DNA of 36,148 nt from a virus, in the IMG/VR virus record IMGVR_UViG_3300030099_001903, positions 1-36,148 of that record; one strand, written 5' to 3'. Position 1 is the first letter of the stretch, and every line of letters starts with the position of its first letter. Positions 25,037-31,639 of the stretch are shown piece after piece. The position numbers and the translations under genes were made by a program. The notes beneath the pieces are model-generated. The model was not told the DNA's origin and ran no database searches. It worked only from the letters and a program-made list of their open reading frames with translations.

Positions 25037-27142
25037 TTAAGATATATATTCAAACCTTATATTCATTCTCCAAAATATATAAGCAGGAGATGCGGTTTGA
25101 CTTGACTGACACCTCCAGGTAAACATCATAGAGTGTCCTGGCTCCCATGTTCTATCAGCCGCACTTCCTAAAACTCCACCCGAACAACAATTAAGTGAGG
25201 CGGTTCCGTCTCCCGAGTCTGTTACTGTTATTCTACAGGTTGCAGCTAAAAATATATCTGTAGAGGTGCAAGGATCTCCCGCCATTCTCCAACATTCAAG
25301 AGTAAAGACGGATCCTGGAGCAAAAGCATCAGTAGTTAAGCCACTATCAGTTTCTACAATTAAGTTTGAGGTTATGTCACATAATTGTAACTTACTCTTT
25401 CCTGTTGAACAACTGTCAGCTGGCAATTGAAATACCGCTGAACTAAACCTTTGTATAGGGCTTAATGCGGCTGAGGGAGCAGAAGTTCCAATAGAAGTAT
25501 TGTAATTAGTTAACCCTACTCCTATTCCTCCTGAATTTCTAAAAGGCTCTAAAGCCATATATTCATTAGCAACATATCCACTAAATTTAGCCAGAATAGC
25601 AGTTTCTGTCCAATTAAAAGAATTAGTGTCGCTTGCTGCTCCACCTGGAACCTGCCAAGTTCCATCTCCTCTTAAAAATGTTGTAGCACTACCTCCTGCT
25701 GGAACATGTCCCACATTGGTTGTTCCTGCGTAGGCATTAGAAGTAGCAACCACCGCTCCTGTTGTAGGAGTTATTGTTAAAGGTGTTCCTCCAGAAGTAC
25801 CTGGTGCTCCCGCTGTAACTGAGGTTACAGCCCCACCACCTGTAGCTGTAGCCCATGTGCCATCTGCTCTCAAGAAGTTTGTTGTAGGAGATCCTCCTGT
25901 ATATTCGGGAACAAAACCTATGTTTGTAGTTCCACCAAAAACAAAAGGCTGAACAAGAACAGCCCCAGTAGTTGGAGAAATACTTAAAGCATTACCTGTA
26001 GATGTTTGTATTGCACTAAGACTAACAGATGTTACGGTACCTGCTGCAGGTGTAATCCAACTTAATCCTGAGCCGCTTACACTTAATACCTGTCCTATAG
26101 CCCCTGTTCCACCTGATGAATCAGTAATTGTTCCAGGATTAATAGTACCTGTAATTGTAATGTCTGCATTTGCTCCCGTAGCTGTGTTTCCTGTATCTAA
26201 TACTGATTGTAGATCTTGATTACCTACAACGGTACCTGCGTTTACCCATTGAACACCTGTACCAGTAGAACTTAAAATTTGACCTGGTGTACCTACACTT
26301 GTTCCTGCCCAAACCGTTCCGCTTAAAACTACACCAGCAGTTGAAAGGGTTGTCCCACTTCCAGAAAAAGTATTGTTTCCGCTAAATACATTTCCTCCTG
26401 CAGAACTTATACTTACATTAGTGTCAAATATGACGCTACTTGTTCCTGTAAAGGAAATACCTTGATTATTAGCTACAGAACCAACGCCTAATGTAGATTG
26501 TATATCGCAACAAGAAGCTGGAGGTATCGCACTGCTCCAAGCTAAACCTGTACCTGTAGAGGTTAACCATTGACCTGGTGTACCTGTATTTCCTGCTCCA
26601 TCATTAATTTGTCCCGTTGCATTAAAGTTTAAAAGTGTGCTGTTTATATTTACTTGTCCTGTAAAAGTAGAAGTCCCTGAATTAGCTAATGTTGCTGGAG
26701 ACGATATAGAAATACCCCCACCCGCATTAACCACATTAAAAGGAACCCCATCAACTGTAGCTGCTGTAGTAGCTGTAGCTCCTGAAATAAGAGAATCATT
26801 CCAACTGCAACAAGAAGTAGAAGGACTATTAACCCATTGCAATCCCGCTCCTGTAGAACTTAATAACTGACCAGCTAAACCTGTAGATCCTAAAGCGGTA
26901 ATAGTTAGAGGAGCAACTGTTCCGTTTACAATAATATCTCCTGTTAAGTTAATAGACTGAACTGCAGTATTACCTGTGTCCAATACTGATTGTAGTCCTT
27001 GAAGAACACCTGTACCTCCTATTAAATCGCTTACTAAAAATGTAACTGTTTCATTATCGTTACTAACATCAGTAGCGATTAGTAGGTCATCCATTGCTGG
27101 AGTTACTGTAGGATAAGCGGTGGTGTTTTCAATTTTAGCCAT
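25037..27142 (-). CDS. Tail fibre / receptor-binding protein, 701 aa
   Basis: The N-terminus (MAKIENTTAYPTVTPAMDDL) is shared with the preceding 174-aa protein and is likely a virion-attachment module. Residues about 45-500 are a Gly/Ser/Thr-rich shaft of repeats. One kind reads QLLSSTGxGLQWVN; two copies are followed by Cys-Cys (STSCCSWNDSL, PASCCDIQSTL). Another reads TTFLRGDGTWQVPG / TNFLRADGTWATAT. These are typical of trimeric phage fibres. The last ~200 residues lack repeats and contain several Cys and aromatic residues (FTLECWRMAGDPCTSTDIFL), fitting a globular receptor-binding tip. The gene has the Ala/Gly/Thr-rich composition expected of fibres, and its tip is the likely host-range determinant. 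Confidence 0.85.
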   Translation of the reverse strand: MAKIENTTAYPTVTPAMDDLLIATDVSNDNETVTFLVSDLIGGTGVLQGLQSVLDTGNTAVQSINLTGDIIVNGTVAPLTITALGSTGLAGQLLSSTGAGLQWVNSPSTSCCSWNDSLISGATATTAATVDGVPFNVVNAGGGISISSPATLANSGTSTFTGQVNINSTLLNFNATGQINDGAGNTGTPGQWLTSTGTGLAWSSAIPPASCCDIQSTLGVGSVANNQGISFTGTSSVIFDTNVSISSAGGNVFSGNNTFSGSGTTLSTAGVVLSGTVWAGTSVGTPGQILSSTGTGVQWVNAGTVVGNQDLQSVLDTGNTATGANADITITGTINPGTITDSSGGTGAIGQVLSVSGSGLSWITPAAGTVTSVSLSAIQTSTGNALSISPTTGAVLVQPFVFGGTTNIGFVPEYTGGSPTTNFLRADGTWATATGGGAVTSVTAGAPGTSGGTPLTITPTTGAVVATSNAYAGTTNVGHVPAGGSATTFLRGDGTWQVPGGAASDTNSFNWTETAILAKFSGYVANEYMALEPFRNSGGIGVGLTNYNTSIGTSAPSAALSPIQRFSSAVFQLPADSCSTGKSKLQLCDITSNLIVETDSGLTTDAFAPGSVFTLECWRMAGDPCTSTDIFLAATCRITVTDSGDGTASLNCCSGGVLGSAADRTWEPGHSMMFTWRCQSSQTASPAYIFWRMNIRFEYIS

Positions 27143-27145
27143 TTT

Positions 27146-27670
27146 CTAAAAATCTATTACTCTATATTTTAAACTTAACTTTATATTACCTGTTGGTGTT
27201 CCTGGAGAGGTGGGATTTCCAGCCTGAGCCCCAAAGTATATCTTTGCTCCTAAAGCTGGCCATCTTGCACCATTAATATATCTGGGTTGATGTATAACGC
27301 TTGTAGCTCCAACAGCACCAGTATCTATAGTCCATTGATAAGTAAAAGCAGTATTAATCCCCGCATATATACCTGCGTCTGAAGGCCAAACAAAAGCCGC
27401 ATCTCCGTATGTATAATTAACAACAACAGAAGTAACCTGAATTATTTGATTTCCTAAAGGTTCTAATAATAAGACGGGGAATGTAAAAGAATTAAGAATT
27501 TGATTAGCGTTTAACTCAACTTCTTTTGTAGAGCATTTGTAATACGCACCCAACGCACCAATACTAACTGTTTTAGTCTCGTCTAAATCACTCTTATCTG
27601 TAATAATAAGCAGGTCATCATCTTTTGGTGATACTTGTGGGTAAGCTGTAGTATTACTTATTTTCGCCAT
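27146..27670 (-). CDS. Short fibre-related virion protein, 174 aa
   Basis: Residues 1-35 (MAKISNTTAYPQVSPKDDDL, then LIITDKSDLDETKTVSI) match the N-terminus of the 701-aa fibre next to it, so both probably attach to the same place on the virion. The rest is a compact beta domain with aromatic strands (VVNYTYGDAAFVWP, TAFTYQWTID, PRYINGARWPALGAKIYFGA) ending LKYRVIDF. It has no shaft repeats. It may be a short fibre, a fibre-tip partner or a decoration protein. Its stop lies 3 bp before the fibre start and its own ATG overlaps the 84-aa gene by 17 nt. Confidence 0.8.
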   Translation of the reverse strand: MAKISNTTAYPQVSPKDDDLLIITDKSDLDETKTVSIGALGAYYKCSTKEVELNANQILNSFTFPVLLLEPLGNQIIQVTSVVVNYTYGDAAFVWPSDAGIYAGINTAFTYQWTIDTGAVGATSVIHQPRYINGARWPALGAKIYFGAQAGNPTSPGTPTGNIKLSLKYRVIDF

Positions 27671-27908
27671 TTTCTACTTTTTCTTCTTTTTCTTTTACTT
27701 CTCCTGTTTCTAAATTAATAACAGAATTTGCTCCGTATTTATCTATTAGGGCTTTTTCGGCAGTTTGAAAGCTTGCTTTCAATTCTTCTACTCTTAAGCA
27801 TAACCCGTGCTTTTGCAAAGTAAGGTCTCCTAATTGTACTTTTAATTTATTGAACTCATTGTTTAAAGTTTGTAAATTCAATAATTCTTTTTCTTCAATT
27901 TTTTTCAT
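27654..27908 (-). CDS. Coiled-coil protein, 84 aa
   Basis: A Leu/Lys/Glu-rich helix (LLNLQTLNNEFNKLKVQLGD, then QKHGLCLRVEELKASFQTAE) spans residues 8-55. It is followed by a short KYGANSVINLETG strand and an acidic Lys/Glu tail. I recall similar small coiled-coil proteins next to fibre genes in marine phages, of unknown function. A trimerisation, assembly or chaperone role for the fibre is possible. It opens the fibre operon: ATG 27908 follows the TATCTTTG box at 27940-27947 by 31 nt, and its 3' end overlaps the 174-aa fibre protein by 17 nt. Confidence 0.7.
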   Translation of the reverse strand: MKKIEEKELLNLQTLNNEFNKLKVQLGDLTLQKHGLCLRVEELKASFQTAEKALIDKYGANSVINLETGEVKEKEEKVENGENK

Positions 27909-27939
27909 TTTAGTAAATTTAGATTGTAATTAATTTTTA

Positions 27940-27947
27940 CAAAGATA
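27940..27947 (-). promoter_or_regulatory. Bacteroidetes-type promoter -7 box for the fibre-to-terminase operon
   Basis: TATCTTTG on the minus strand, 31 nt before ATG 27908, in the 60-bp gap after the 44-aa gene. No other promoter box was seen between here and the portal promoter, so this one may serve genes 27908 down to the terminase. Confidence 0.7.
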
Positions 27948-27968
27948 AGAAAAGTTATGGAATGTATT

Positions 27969-28103
27969 TTACTTGCCTTGACCTCTATATTTCTTAGAGT
28001 AGTTCTTGCTTGACTTCAAAGAACTTGTTTTGGATTTTGCATGAACTCCAGGTCTTTTTTTCTGTGTGTTTCCACGAAATGTGAATGAGGGTGCTTTAGC
28101 CAT
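27969..28103 (-). CDS. Small basic protein, 44 aa
   Basis: ATG 28103 overlaps the stop codon of the 130-aa holin-like gene (TAATG). The translation begins MAKAPSFTFRGNTQKKRPGV and ends SKKYRGQGK. It is strongly basic (Lys/Arg/Ser-rich) with no acidic residues apart from the terminus. I recall near-identical small proteins in Bacteroidetes phages, with no assigned function. DNA binding or a minor virion component is plausible from charge. It is the last gene of the small-protein array; a new promoter follows. Confidence 0.7.
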   Translation of the reverse strand: MAKAPSFTFRGNTQKKRPGVHAKSKTSSLKSSKNYSKKYRGQGK

Positions 28104-28495
28104 TATTTTTTTATTTTTTCAAACGATCTTCCCCCGAAGTAGGCTCCAATTACGGTAATTAAAACTAATTGTAAAAGATCCGTCCATTTTTCTTCTACTT
28201 GAAATTTAATAGATCCCGCATCTATAAATATCATTAAGACAGTGCATACAACTAAAAATATTAAAACCATAGGCCTAACATTTTTACTTAACCAGGAATC
28301 GCTGGTCATATCACTACGCCATCTTTCTGTTACATTTTTTTGTATTTCAGCCTCTGCTTCTATAAAGATTTTTTCCATCTCCATTTCAAAAGCCGCCTTC
28401 TCTTCTTTTGTTTGAATAAACCTGTCAGCAATTCCTGCAACTTTACCAGCTACATCTAACGCTCCCTTTCCAAATATCTTAGTCCAAATACTCAT
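28103..28495 (-). CDS. Holin-like membrane protein, 130 aa
   Basis: An amphipathic N-terminal third is followed by a helix rich in Glu/Ala (KEEKAAFEMEMEKIFIEAEA) and then two hydrophobic spans at about 75-91 (PMVLIFLVVCTVLMIFI) and 106-121 (LLQLVLITVIGAYFGG). The run ERWRSDMTSDSWLSKNVRP before the first span and GGRSFEK at the end match the GTA-type 3TM holin family (PF11351) as I know it. Holins permeabilise the inner membrane to time lysis. It is flanked by a second small membrane protein (4-bp ATGA overlap) and lies in the same array as the M15 peptidase. Confidence 0.85.
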   Translation of the reverse strand: MSIWTKIFGKGALDVAGKVAGIADRFIQTKEEKAAFEMEMEKIFIEAEAEIQKNVTERWRSDMTSDSWLSKNVRPMVLIFLVVCTVLMIFIDAGSIKFQVEEKWTDLLQLVLITVIGAYFGGRSFEKIKK

Positions 28496-28701
28496 GATTG
28501 TTTTCTTATGTATTCTAATATAATATCTATTTTCTTTTTTATCTCTTCCATGTTATCCGCATTTTTTTCATGAAATTTTGAAAATGTATTTTTGACCTCT
28601 CTAATGCTAAAAAAAAAGAAATTATATAAAGCGTATAAAGCCCCCAACAATAACACTAATGGCAATCCGTACCCTTCTATTAATTTAAAAATATCCTCCA
28701 T
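28492..28701 (-). CDS. Small single-span membrane protein, holin-like, 69 aa
   Basis: One hydrophobic segment, residues 10-31 (YGLPLVLLLGALYALYNFFF), is followed by a charged coiled-coil tail (KFHEKNADNMEEIKKKIDII). The layout matches the BhlA/UviB-type putative holins, which have a single N-terminal span and a polar helix. It overlaps the 97-aa basic gene by 1 bp and the next holin-like gene by 4 bp, so the membrane proteins are translationally coupled. Together they may form a two-component holin system; that is inference. Confidence 0.8.
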   Translation of the reverse strand: MEDIFKLIEGYGLPLVLLLGALYALYNFFFFSIREVKNTFSKFHEKNADNMEEIKKKIDIILEYIRKQS

Positions 28702-28994
28702 TAGTATTTACCTTTTCTATTTTTAGGGCTTGATTTTGTTGAGCCTCCTTTTCCAGCCCATAAATTTTTACAGGCCCAATATCTTGCAGTTAATTTTGAT
28801 TTAGCAGTTCCGCACTTGTGTCTGGCTCTAAAAGATTTTCTTGCTGCTGCTGAATAGTTATGACCATAACCCTTAGCACCAAAGTGAATAATCTTTTCCT
28901 TGCCGCCCTCACACGCTTTTACCATTCGTTTTTTACCAGGCCTGGTGCTGGAACGAACAACATTGCATTTCATATTTTGTTTGCTAACCGCCAT
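28701..28994 (-). CDS. Cys-containing basic protein, 97 aa
   Basis: Its central segment HFGAKGYGHNYSAAARKSFR followed by ARHKCGTAKSKLTARYWACK matches a motif I recall in uncharacterised proteins of phages and also of large algal viruses. It has Cys at about 10, 28, 61 and 74 and a Lys/Ser-rich C-terminus ending PKNRKGKY. Rich positive charge suggests nucleic-acid or capsid-interior binding. No enzymatic motif is seen. Its stop overlaps the start of the 69-aa membrane protein by 1 bp. Confidence 0.75.
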   Translation of the reverse strand: MAVSKQNMKCNVVRSSTRPGKKRMVKACEGGKEKIIHFGAKGYGHNYSAAARKSFRARHKCGTAKSKLTARYWACKNLWAGKGGSTKSSPKNRKGKY

Positions 28995-29002
28995 TATTTA
29001 TT

Positions 29003-29143
29003 TTAAGCGTTTTTATTTTTTTTAAGAGTAATAAAGTCCGCTTTTGTTATAGCATCATAAGGAGGTGCAGCTTTTGCAATCTTTTTCTGATTTTTACTTA
29101 ACTGTTTCTTTTTGTATTTTTTACGCATTGCTGATGTTTTCAT
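29003..29143 (-). CDS. Small basic protein, 46 aa
   Basis: ATG 29143 overlaps the TGA of the 79-aa gene (ATGA). The translation is MKTSAMRKKYKKKQLSKNQK followed by KIAKAAPPYDAITKADFITL and a Lys/Asn tail. The AAPPYDxIxxADF core recurs in small phage proteins as I recall them; its function is unknown. It ends 8 bp before the 97-aa gene. Confidence 0.7.
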   Translation of the reverse strand: MKTSAMRKKYKKKQLSKNQKKIAKAAPPYDAITKADFITLKKNKNA

Positions 29144-29379
29144 GATCTTACTTTTGCTTTTTTAGTGTTCATTACAAATTGTTTTTTCCCTCCTGATCTT
29201 TTTTTCTTTTTAGCTGTTGCCGCTCTTTCTGCTTTACTTAATGATTTAGCTTTAGATAATGGTAAGCATCTTGCTGGATTCTTTTTAGCTTTACTTGTTC
29301 CACAAGCACCTAATATAGATCCATCAGTTCCTATACGAACCCACTTTTCGTCTCTCCACTTTTTTAAAGCTCCAGCCAT
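29140..29379 (-). CDS. Small basic protein with KKWxxEKWVxIG motif, 79 aa
   Basis: The segment ALKKWRDEKWVRIGTDGSIL, then GACGTSKAKKNPARCLPLSK, resembles DUF6321-type proteins of phages and giant viruses: a KW..KWV..G strand, CG and a RCLP motif. Cys residues at 26 and 39 could bind metal as a pair. The C-terminus is an Ala/Lys-rich helix (SLSKAERAATAKKKKRSGGK). No function is known; nucleic-acid binding is possible given the charge. Both ends overlap neighbouring genes by 1-4 bp. Confidence 0.75.
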   Translation of the reverse strand: MAGALKKWRDEKWVRIGTDGSILGACGTSKAKKNPARCLPLSKAKSLSKAERAATAKKKKRSGGKKQFVMNTKKAKVRS

Positions 29380-29510
29380 TACTTTTTCTTTTTAGGTTTT
29401 GGCTTCATAGATTTTAACATCTTGTCTATTTTTGCCGCTTGACCTTTATGCATAGCAGAGGCCTTCTTTAATTCAGAAGCTATTGTTTTAAGTTTCTTTT
29501 TATCTATCAT
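29379..29510 (-). CDS. Small basic helical protein, 43 aa
   Basis: ATG 29510. The translation MIDKKKLKTIASELKKASAM, then HKGQAAKIDKMLKSMKPKPK, forms one Lys-rich amphipathic helix with a polylysine end. Its TAA overlaps the ATG of the 79-aa gene (TAATG). The HxGQAxKIxKML pattern is familiar from small phage proteins with no known role. Confidence 0.7.
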   Translation of the reverse strand: MIDKKKLKTIASELKKASAMHKGQAAKIDKMLKSMKPKPKKKK

Positions 29511-29521
29511 TTCTTTTTAAT

Positions 29522-29851
29522 TTAGTAGGTTAAAAGTTTTTTTATTTTTCTTGCCGCTTTATATCCTTTATACAATCCTTTAGCAATTTTAGTTTTAGTC
29601 TTATCTTTCTTGCCTGTTTTTCTATTTACAATTCTTAAAGACTTACCATATCCTTTTATATTACTATCTTTAGTGTAATCGTCTACAATCTTAATTCCCG
29701 TTTTAGGAACTGGCGTTCCTTTTTTGAGGTGAGTTTTAATCGTCTTTACTGCTGGTTTAATATTTTTTTTAATTTTTTTCTTAATACTGTCAAATTTAGA
29801 TTCAGCTAAAGGTTTTGATAAATTTCTATTTTTTTTTATATCCCCACTCAT
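29522..29851 (-). CDS. Lys-rich basic protein, 109 aa
   Basis: Lysine makes up roughly a third of the protein. It is a mixture of helix (KFDSIKKKIKKNIKPAVKTI) and a short central patch with Gly/Pro/Val (KKGTPVPKTGIKIVDDYTKD), ending AARKIKKLLTY. Charge suggests DNA binding, possibly as a packaged or condensing protein. No family is recognised. The start overlaps the end of the 52-aa gene by 4 bp (ATGA). Confidence 0.75.
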   Translation of the reverse strand: MSGDIKKNRNLSKPLAESKFDSIKKKIKKNIKPAVKTIKTHLKKGTPVPKTGIKIVDDYTKDSNIKGYGKSLRIVNRKTGKKDKTKTKIAKGLYKGYKAARKIKKLLTY

Positions 29852-30006
29852 TTCTTTTTATTTTTAGCGTAGTTAGGATCTTTACAATATTTAGAAGCAC
29901 CCATAGCAGCATAAGCTGACCATTTACCATAAGTTCTCATAGCCCAGTCTTTACCTGCTTTACAGATTTTGTTTCCTTTATCTTTAGTTCTTCCTTTCTT
30001 TGCCAT
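29848..30006 (-). CDS. Small Cys-containing basic protein, 52 aa
   Basis: ATG 30006 overlaps the TAA of the peptidase gene (TAATG). The translation MAKKGRTKDKGNKICKAGKD, then WAMRTYGKWSAYAAMGASKY, then CKDPNYAKNKKK, carries the KWSAYAxxxxxKYCKDPNY motif. I recall this in small phage proteins and giant-virus proteins of unknown function. Cys at 15 and 41 might pair or bind metal. Confidence 0.75.
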   Translation of the reverse strand: MAKKGRTKDKGNKICKAGKDWAMRTYGKWSAYAAMGASKYCKDPNYAKNKKK

Positions 30007-30374
30007 TATGAATACAACCAGATTGCGTCAGGCTTAGAAGGATCGTTGTCCACATGTATGAATGTCTTTGAAATACCCAAACGAGTGAAACCGACATTGA
30101 TTAAAGCCTTAACCATTATAGATCTTTTTTGTGAATTACCGCAAGCGATATCTGCCGCACAGCCTTTTAGATGTGAACTGTTAGGGCTTGCTTGATATCC
30201 TCTATCTTGCAGGTCTTTGTTATATGCTTGAGTTCTAAAGCCAGATGTTATTTTAAAAGGAATGCCCGCTTCTTCACGAGCAAAGTCTAACATTTCCAAA
30301 AAATCATGCCTCATATTTTTCCCTGAACCAGTTTCATCAGGAGAATCAAACTCGCTGTGGGTAAAATATTTCAT
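30006..30374 (-). CDS. Peptidase M15-type endolysin, 122 aa
   Basis: A compact zinc peptidase of the Peptidase_M15_3 type (PF08291), which cleaves peptidoglycan stem peptides. Motifs are in order: SGFRT (44-48); zinc-site SSHLKGCAADI with H68 and D75; and FIHVD with H107 and D109. Length is normal for a single-domain phage endolysin. There is no signal peptide, so access to the wall needs holins. The upstream gene is a single-span membrane protein, and further holin-like genes lie about 1.3 kb downstream. It overlaps the 52-aa gene by 1 bp. Alternatively it could be a virion-associated lysin used during entry. Confidence 0.92.
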   Translation of the reverse strand: MKYFTHSEFDSPDETGSGKNMRHDFLEMLDFAREEAGIPFKITSGFRTQAYNKDLQDRGYQASPNSSHLKGCAADIACGNSQKRSIMVKALINVGFTRLGISKTFIHVDNDPSKPDAIWLYS

Positions 30375-30376
30375 AA

Positions 30377-30538
30377 TTATTTTTTATCTGTTACTTTTAT
30401 AAATTTATAAATTGTGAAGGCTATAGCAAGTGCTAAGGAAATAAATTGAAGCATTTCGTTTACTTGCGTTAATGTTAAACCTAAAGCACCGCCATTAGCG
30501 GCTACTACTTCAATTGTATCTTTCACTTCTTGTTTCAT
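30377..30538 (-). CDS. Small membrane protein, holin-like, 53 aa
   Basis: ATG 30538 to TAA 30377. The translation MKQEVKDTIEVVAANGGALG, then LTLTQVNEMLQFISLALAIA, then FTIYKFIKVTDKK, has one clear hydrophobic helix at about 31-49. It is preceded by a Gly/Ala segment and followed by a positively charged tail, giving an N-out or N-in single-span protein of holin or pinholin size. The M15 peptidase starts 2 bp downstream, so this pair looks like a lysis cassette. Its ATGA overlaps the end of the 24-codon leader ORF. Confidence 0.75.
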   Translation of the reverse strand: MKQEVKDTIEVVAANGGALGLTLTQVNEMLQFISLALAIAFTIYKFIKVTDKK

Positions 30539-30609
30539 TTTACTGGATAGGTGTATGTTTTATAATAAACTAACTTCCCCTGCCAAGTTGATGTTTGTAC
30601 CCAATTCAT
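30535..30609 (-). CDS. Possible 24-aa leader peptide
   Basis: ATG 30609 to TGA 30535: MNWVQTSTWQGKLVYYKTYT then YPVK. It overlaps the 53-aa membrane-protein start by ATGA. Its ATG stands exactly 5 nt after a TATCTTTG box, the same spacing as in the GNAT gene, so it would be translated from a leaderless transcript. It could be a real tiny gene coupling translation of the lysis gene, or just leader sequence. Confidence 0.4.
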   Translation of the reverse strand: MNWVQTSTWQGKLVYYKTYTYPVK

Positions 30610-30614
30610 GATTA

Positions 30615-30622
30615 CAAAGATA
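30615..30622 (-). promoter_or_regulatory. Bacteroidetes-type promoter -7 box for the lysis/small-protein operon
   Basis: TATCTTTG on the minus strand, 5 nt before ATG 30609 and 76 nt before ATG 30538. It lies in the 32-bp gap after the 191-aa gene and would drive genes from the membrane protein down to 27969. Confidence 0.65.
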
Positions 30623-30641
30623 ATAAAATTTTTATTTTTTT

Positions 30642-31217
30642 TTATAAAGGAATAGTTCTGAACTTTAGCCTTAAAACTAATGATTCGAATCGAGGAGGAA
30701 AGACTAAATTAGGGCTTACCTTAAGACGAGTAGGCTTGTTTAAAGAATAAACTCTATTTCCAGAAACGGGAACATCTCTAAAATAAGTAGCCTGATCTGT
30801 TTCGGCATTAAGGATTTGATTTATTCGTTCATGAGGAAATGTAGATACATTAAGATTTCCTGTAGTTGCTGTAGCTTGAATTACATTTATATCGCCTGGG
30901 GTTAAAGGAGTATAAGATCCTGGATTGTTAATATTTACAGTCCAATAAGTTTCTTCAATAATAAGAGATTTAGAAGGCACTCCTGCTATTATCTGTGTTA
31001 CGCCTCCACCAGGTATTGCTGCTAAAGCGTTTAAATCAGCTCTTGTAAAAGTTCCCACATACTCTTGATAAAGAAATGGAGCTGTAGAGTAAGTATCTAT
31101 AATGTCTTGCATAGTATAGATATCTCTATTGTTGTTAGCTGTTGCTGATCCTTGATTGTCGGTTTCTACGAATCCTGGTACTGTATGAAATTTTTGATCG
31201 CTTGGTACGGTTGCCAT
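30642..31217 (-). CDS. Virion-like beta protein, 191 aa
   Basis: The N-terminus (KFHTVPGFVETDNQGSATAN, then YTMQDIIDTYS) resembles short proteins I associate with phage structural loci, where a T-x-Q-D-I-I-D-T motif follows a Asn/Ala-rich stretch. The rest is beta-rich (SLIIEETYWTVNINNPGSYT, ESLVLRLKFRTIPL). No catalytic motif is visible. It follows the 138-aa CBM-like protein by 4 bp and ends just before a promoter. Probably a minor virion component or part of a fibre complex. Confidence 0.75.
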   Translation of the reverse strand: MATVPSDQKFHTVPGFVETDNQGSATANNNRDIYTMQDIIDTYSTAPFLYQEYVGTFTRADLNALAAIPGGGVTQIIAGVPSKSLIIEETYWTVNINNPGSYTPLTPGDINVIQATATTGNLNVSTFPHERINQILNAETDQATYFRDVPVSGNRVYSLNKPTRLKVSPNLVFPPRFESLVLRLKFRTIPL

Positions 31218-31221
31218 AATA

Positions 31222-31638
31222 TTATTGTTTTTTTACTGATACATTTGAAATCACCAATCTTGATGATGTAATACTAAAAATTAATCCTCTACTATTTGTA
31301 AAACTAAAAGACTGTTGTCCTGTGGATGTAATAGAATAAACACTGGTATTACTTCCATCTCTAACATCAGCCGTTTGTTCAGGAAATACATTTACAACAT
31401 CTATAATAACATCGTAAGACGCTCCATCCTCTAAAATAGATTGAGAAATAGCTGCAAAAGGCGGTCTGTCTGCAGGCCCTATTGTAGCTTGACCTTCTCT
31501 AATCGTTACTGTTGGTTTAACCGTCCATCCTGTATCACCATCTTGAAAATCTCCATTAGTAATAAGCTCTGACCTTGACCTTCCGCTACTTGGCTTTTCT
31601 TTCGAACCATTTGAGTTAGAGTTAGAGTTGCTTATCAT
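31222..31638 (-). CDS. Carbohydrate-binding-module-like protein, 138 aa
   Basis: A Ser/Asn-rich N-terminal stretch (about 1-24, poly Ser-Asn) is followed by ELITNGDFQDGDTGWTVKPT, the hallmark opening of CBM4/9- or galactose-binding-like jelly rolls (NGDF..G..GW). Strands follow with SYDVIIDVVN, SVYSITSTGQQSFSF and LIFSITSSRLVISNVSVKK, consistent with a small beta sandwich. It likely binds glycan on the host surface or decorates the capsid, though binding residues cannot be judged by eye. It sits between two other virion-like beta proteins, with gaps of 1 and 4 bp. Confidence 0.78.
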   Translation of the reverse strand: MISNSNSNSNGSKEKPSSGRSRSELITNGDFQDGDTGWTVKPTVTIREGQATIGPADRPPFAAISQSILEDGASYDVIIDVVNVFPEQTADVRDGSNTSVYSITSTGQQSFSFTNSRGLIFSITSSRLVISNVSVKKQ

Positions 31639-31639
31639 T

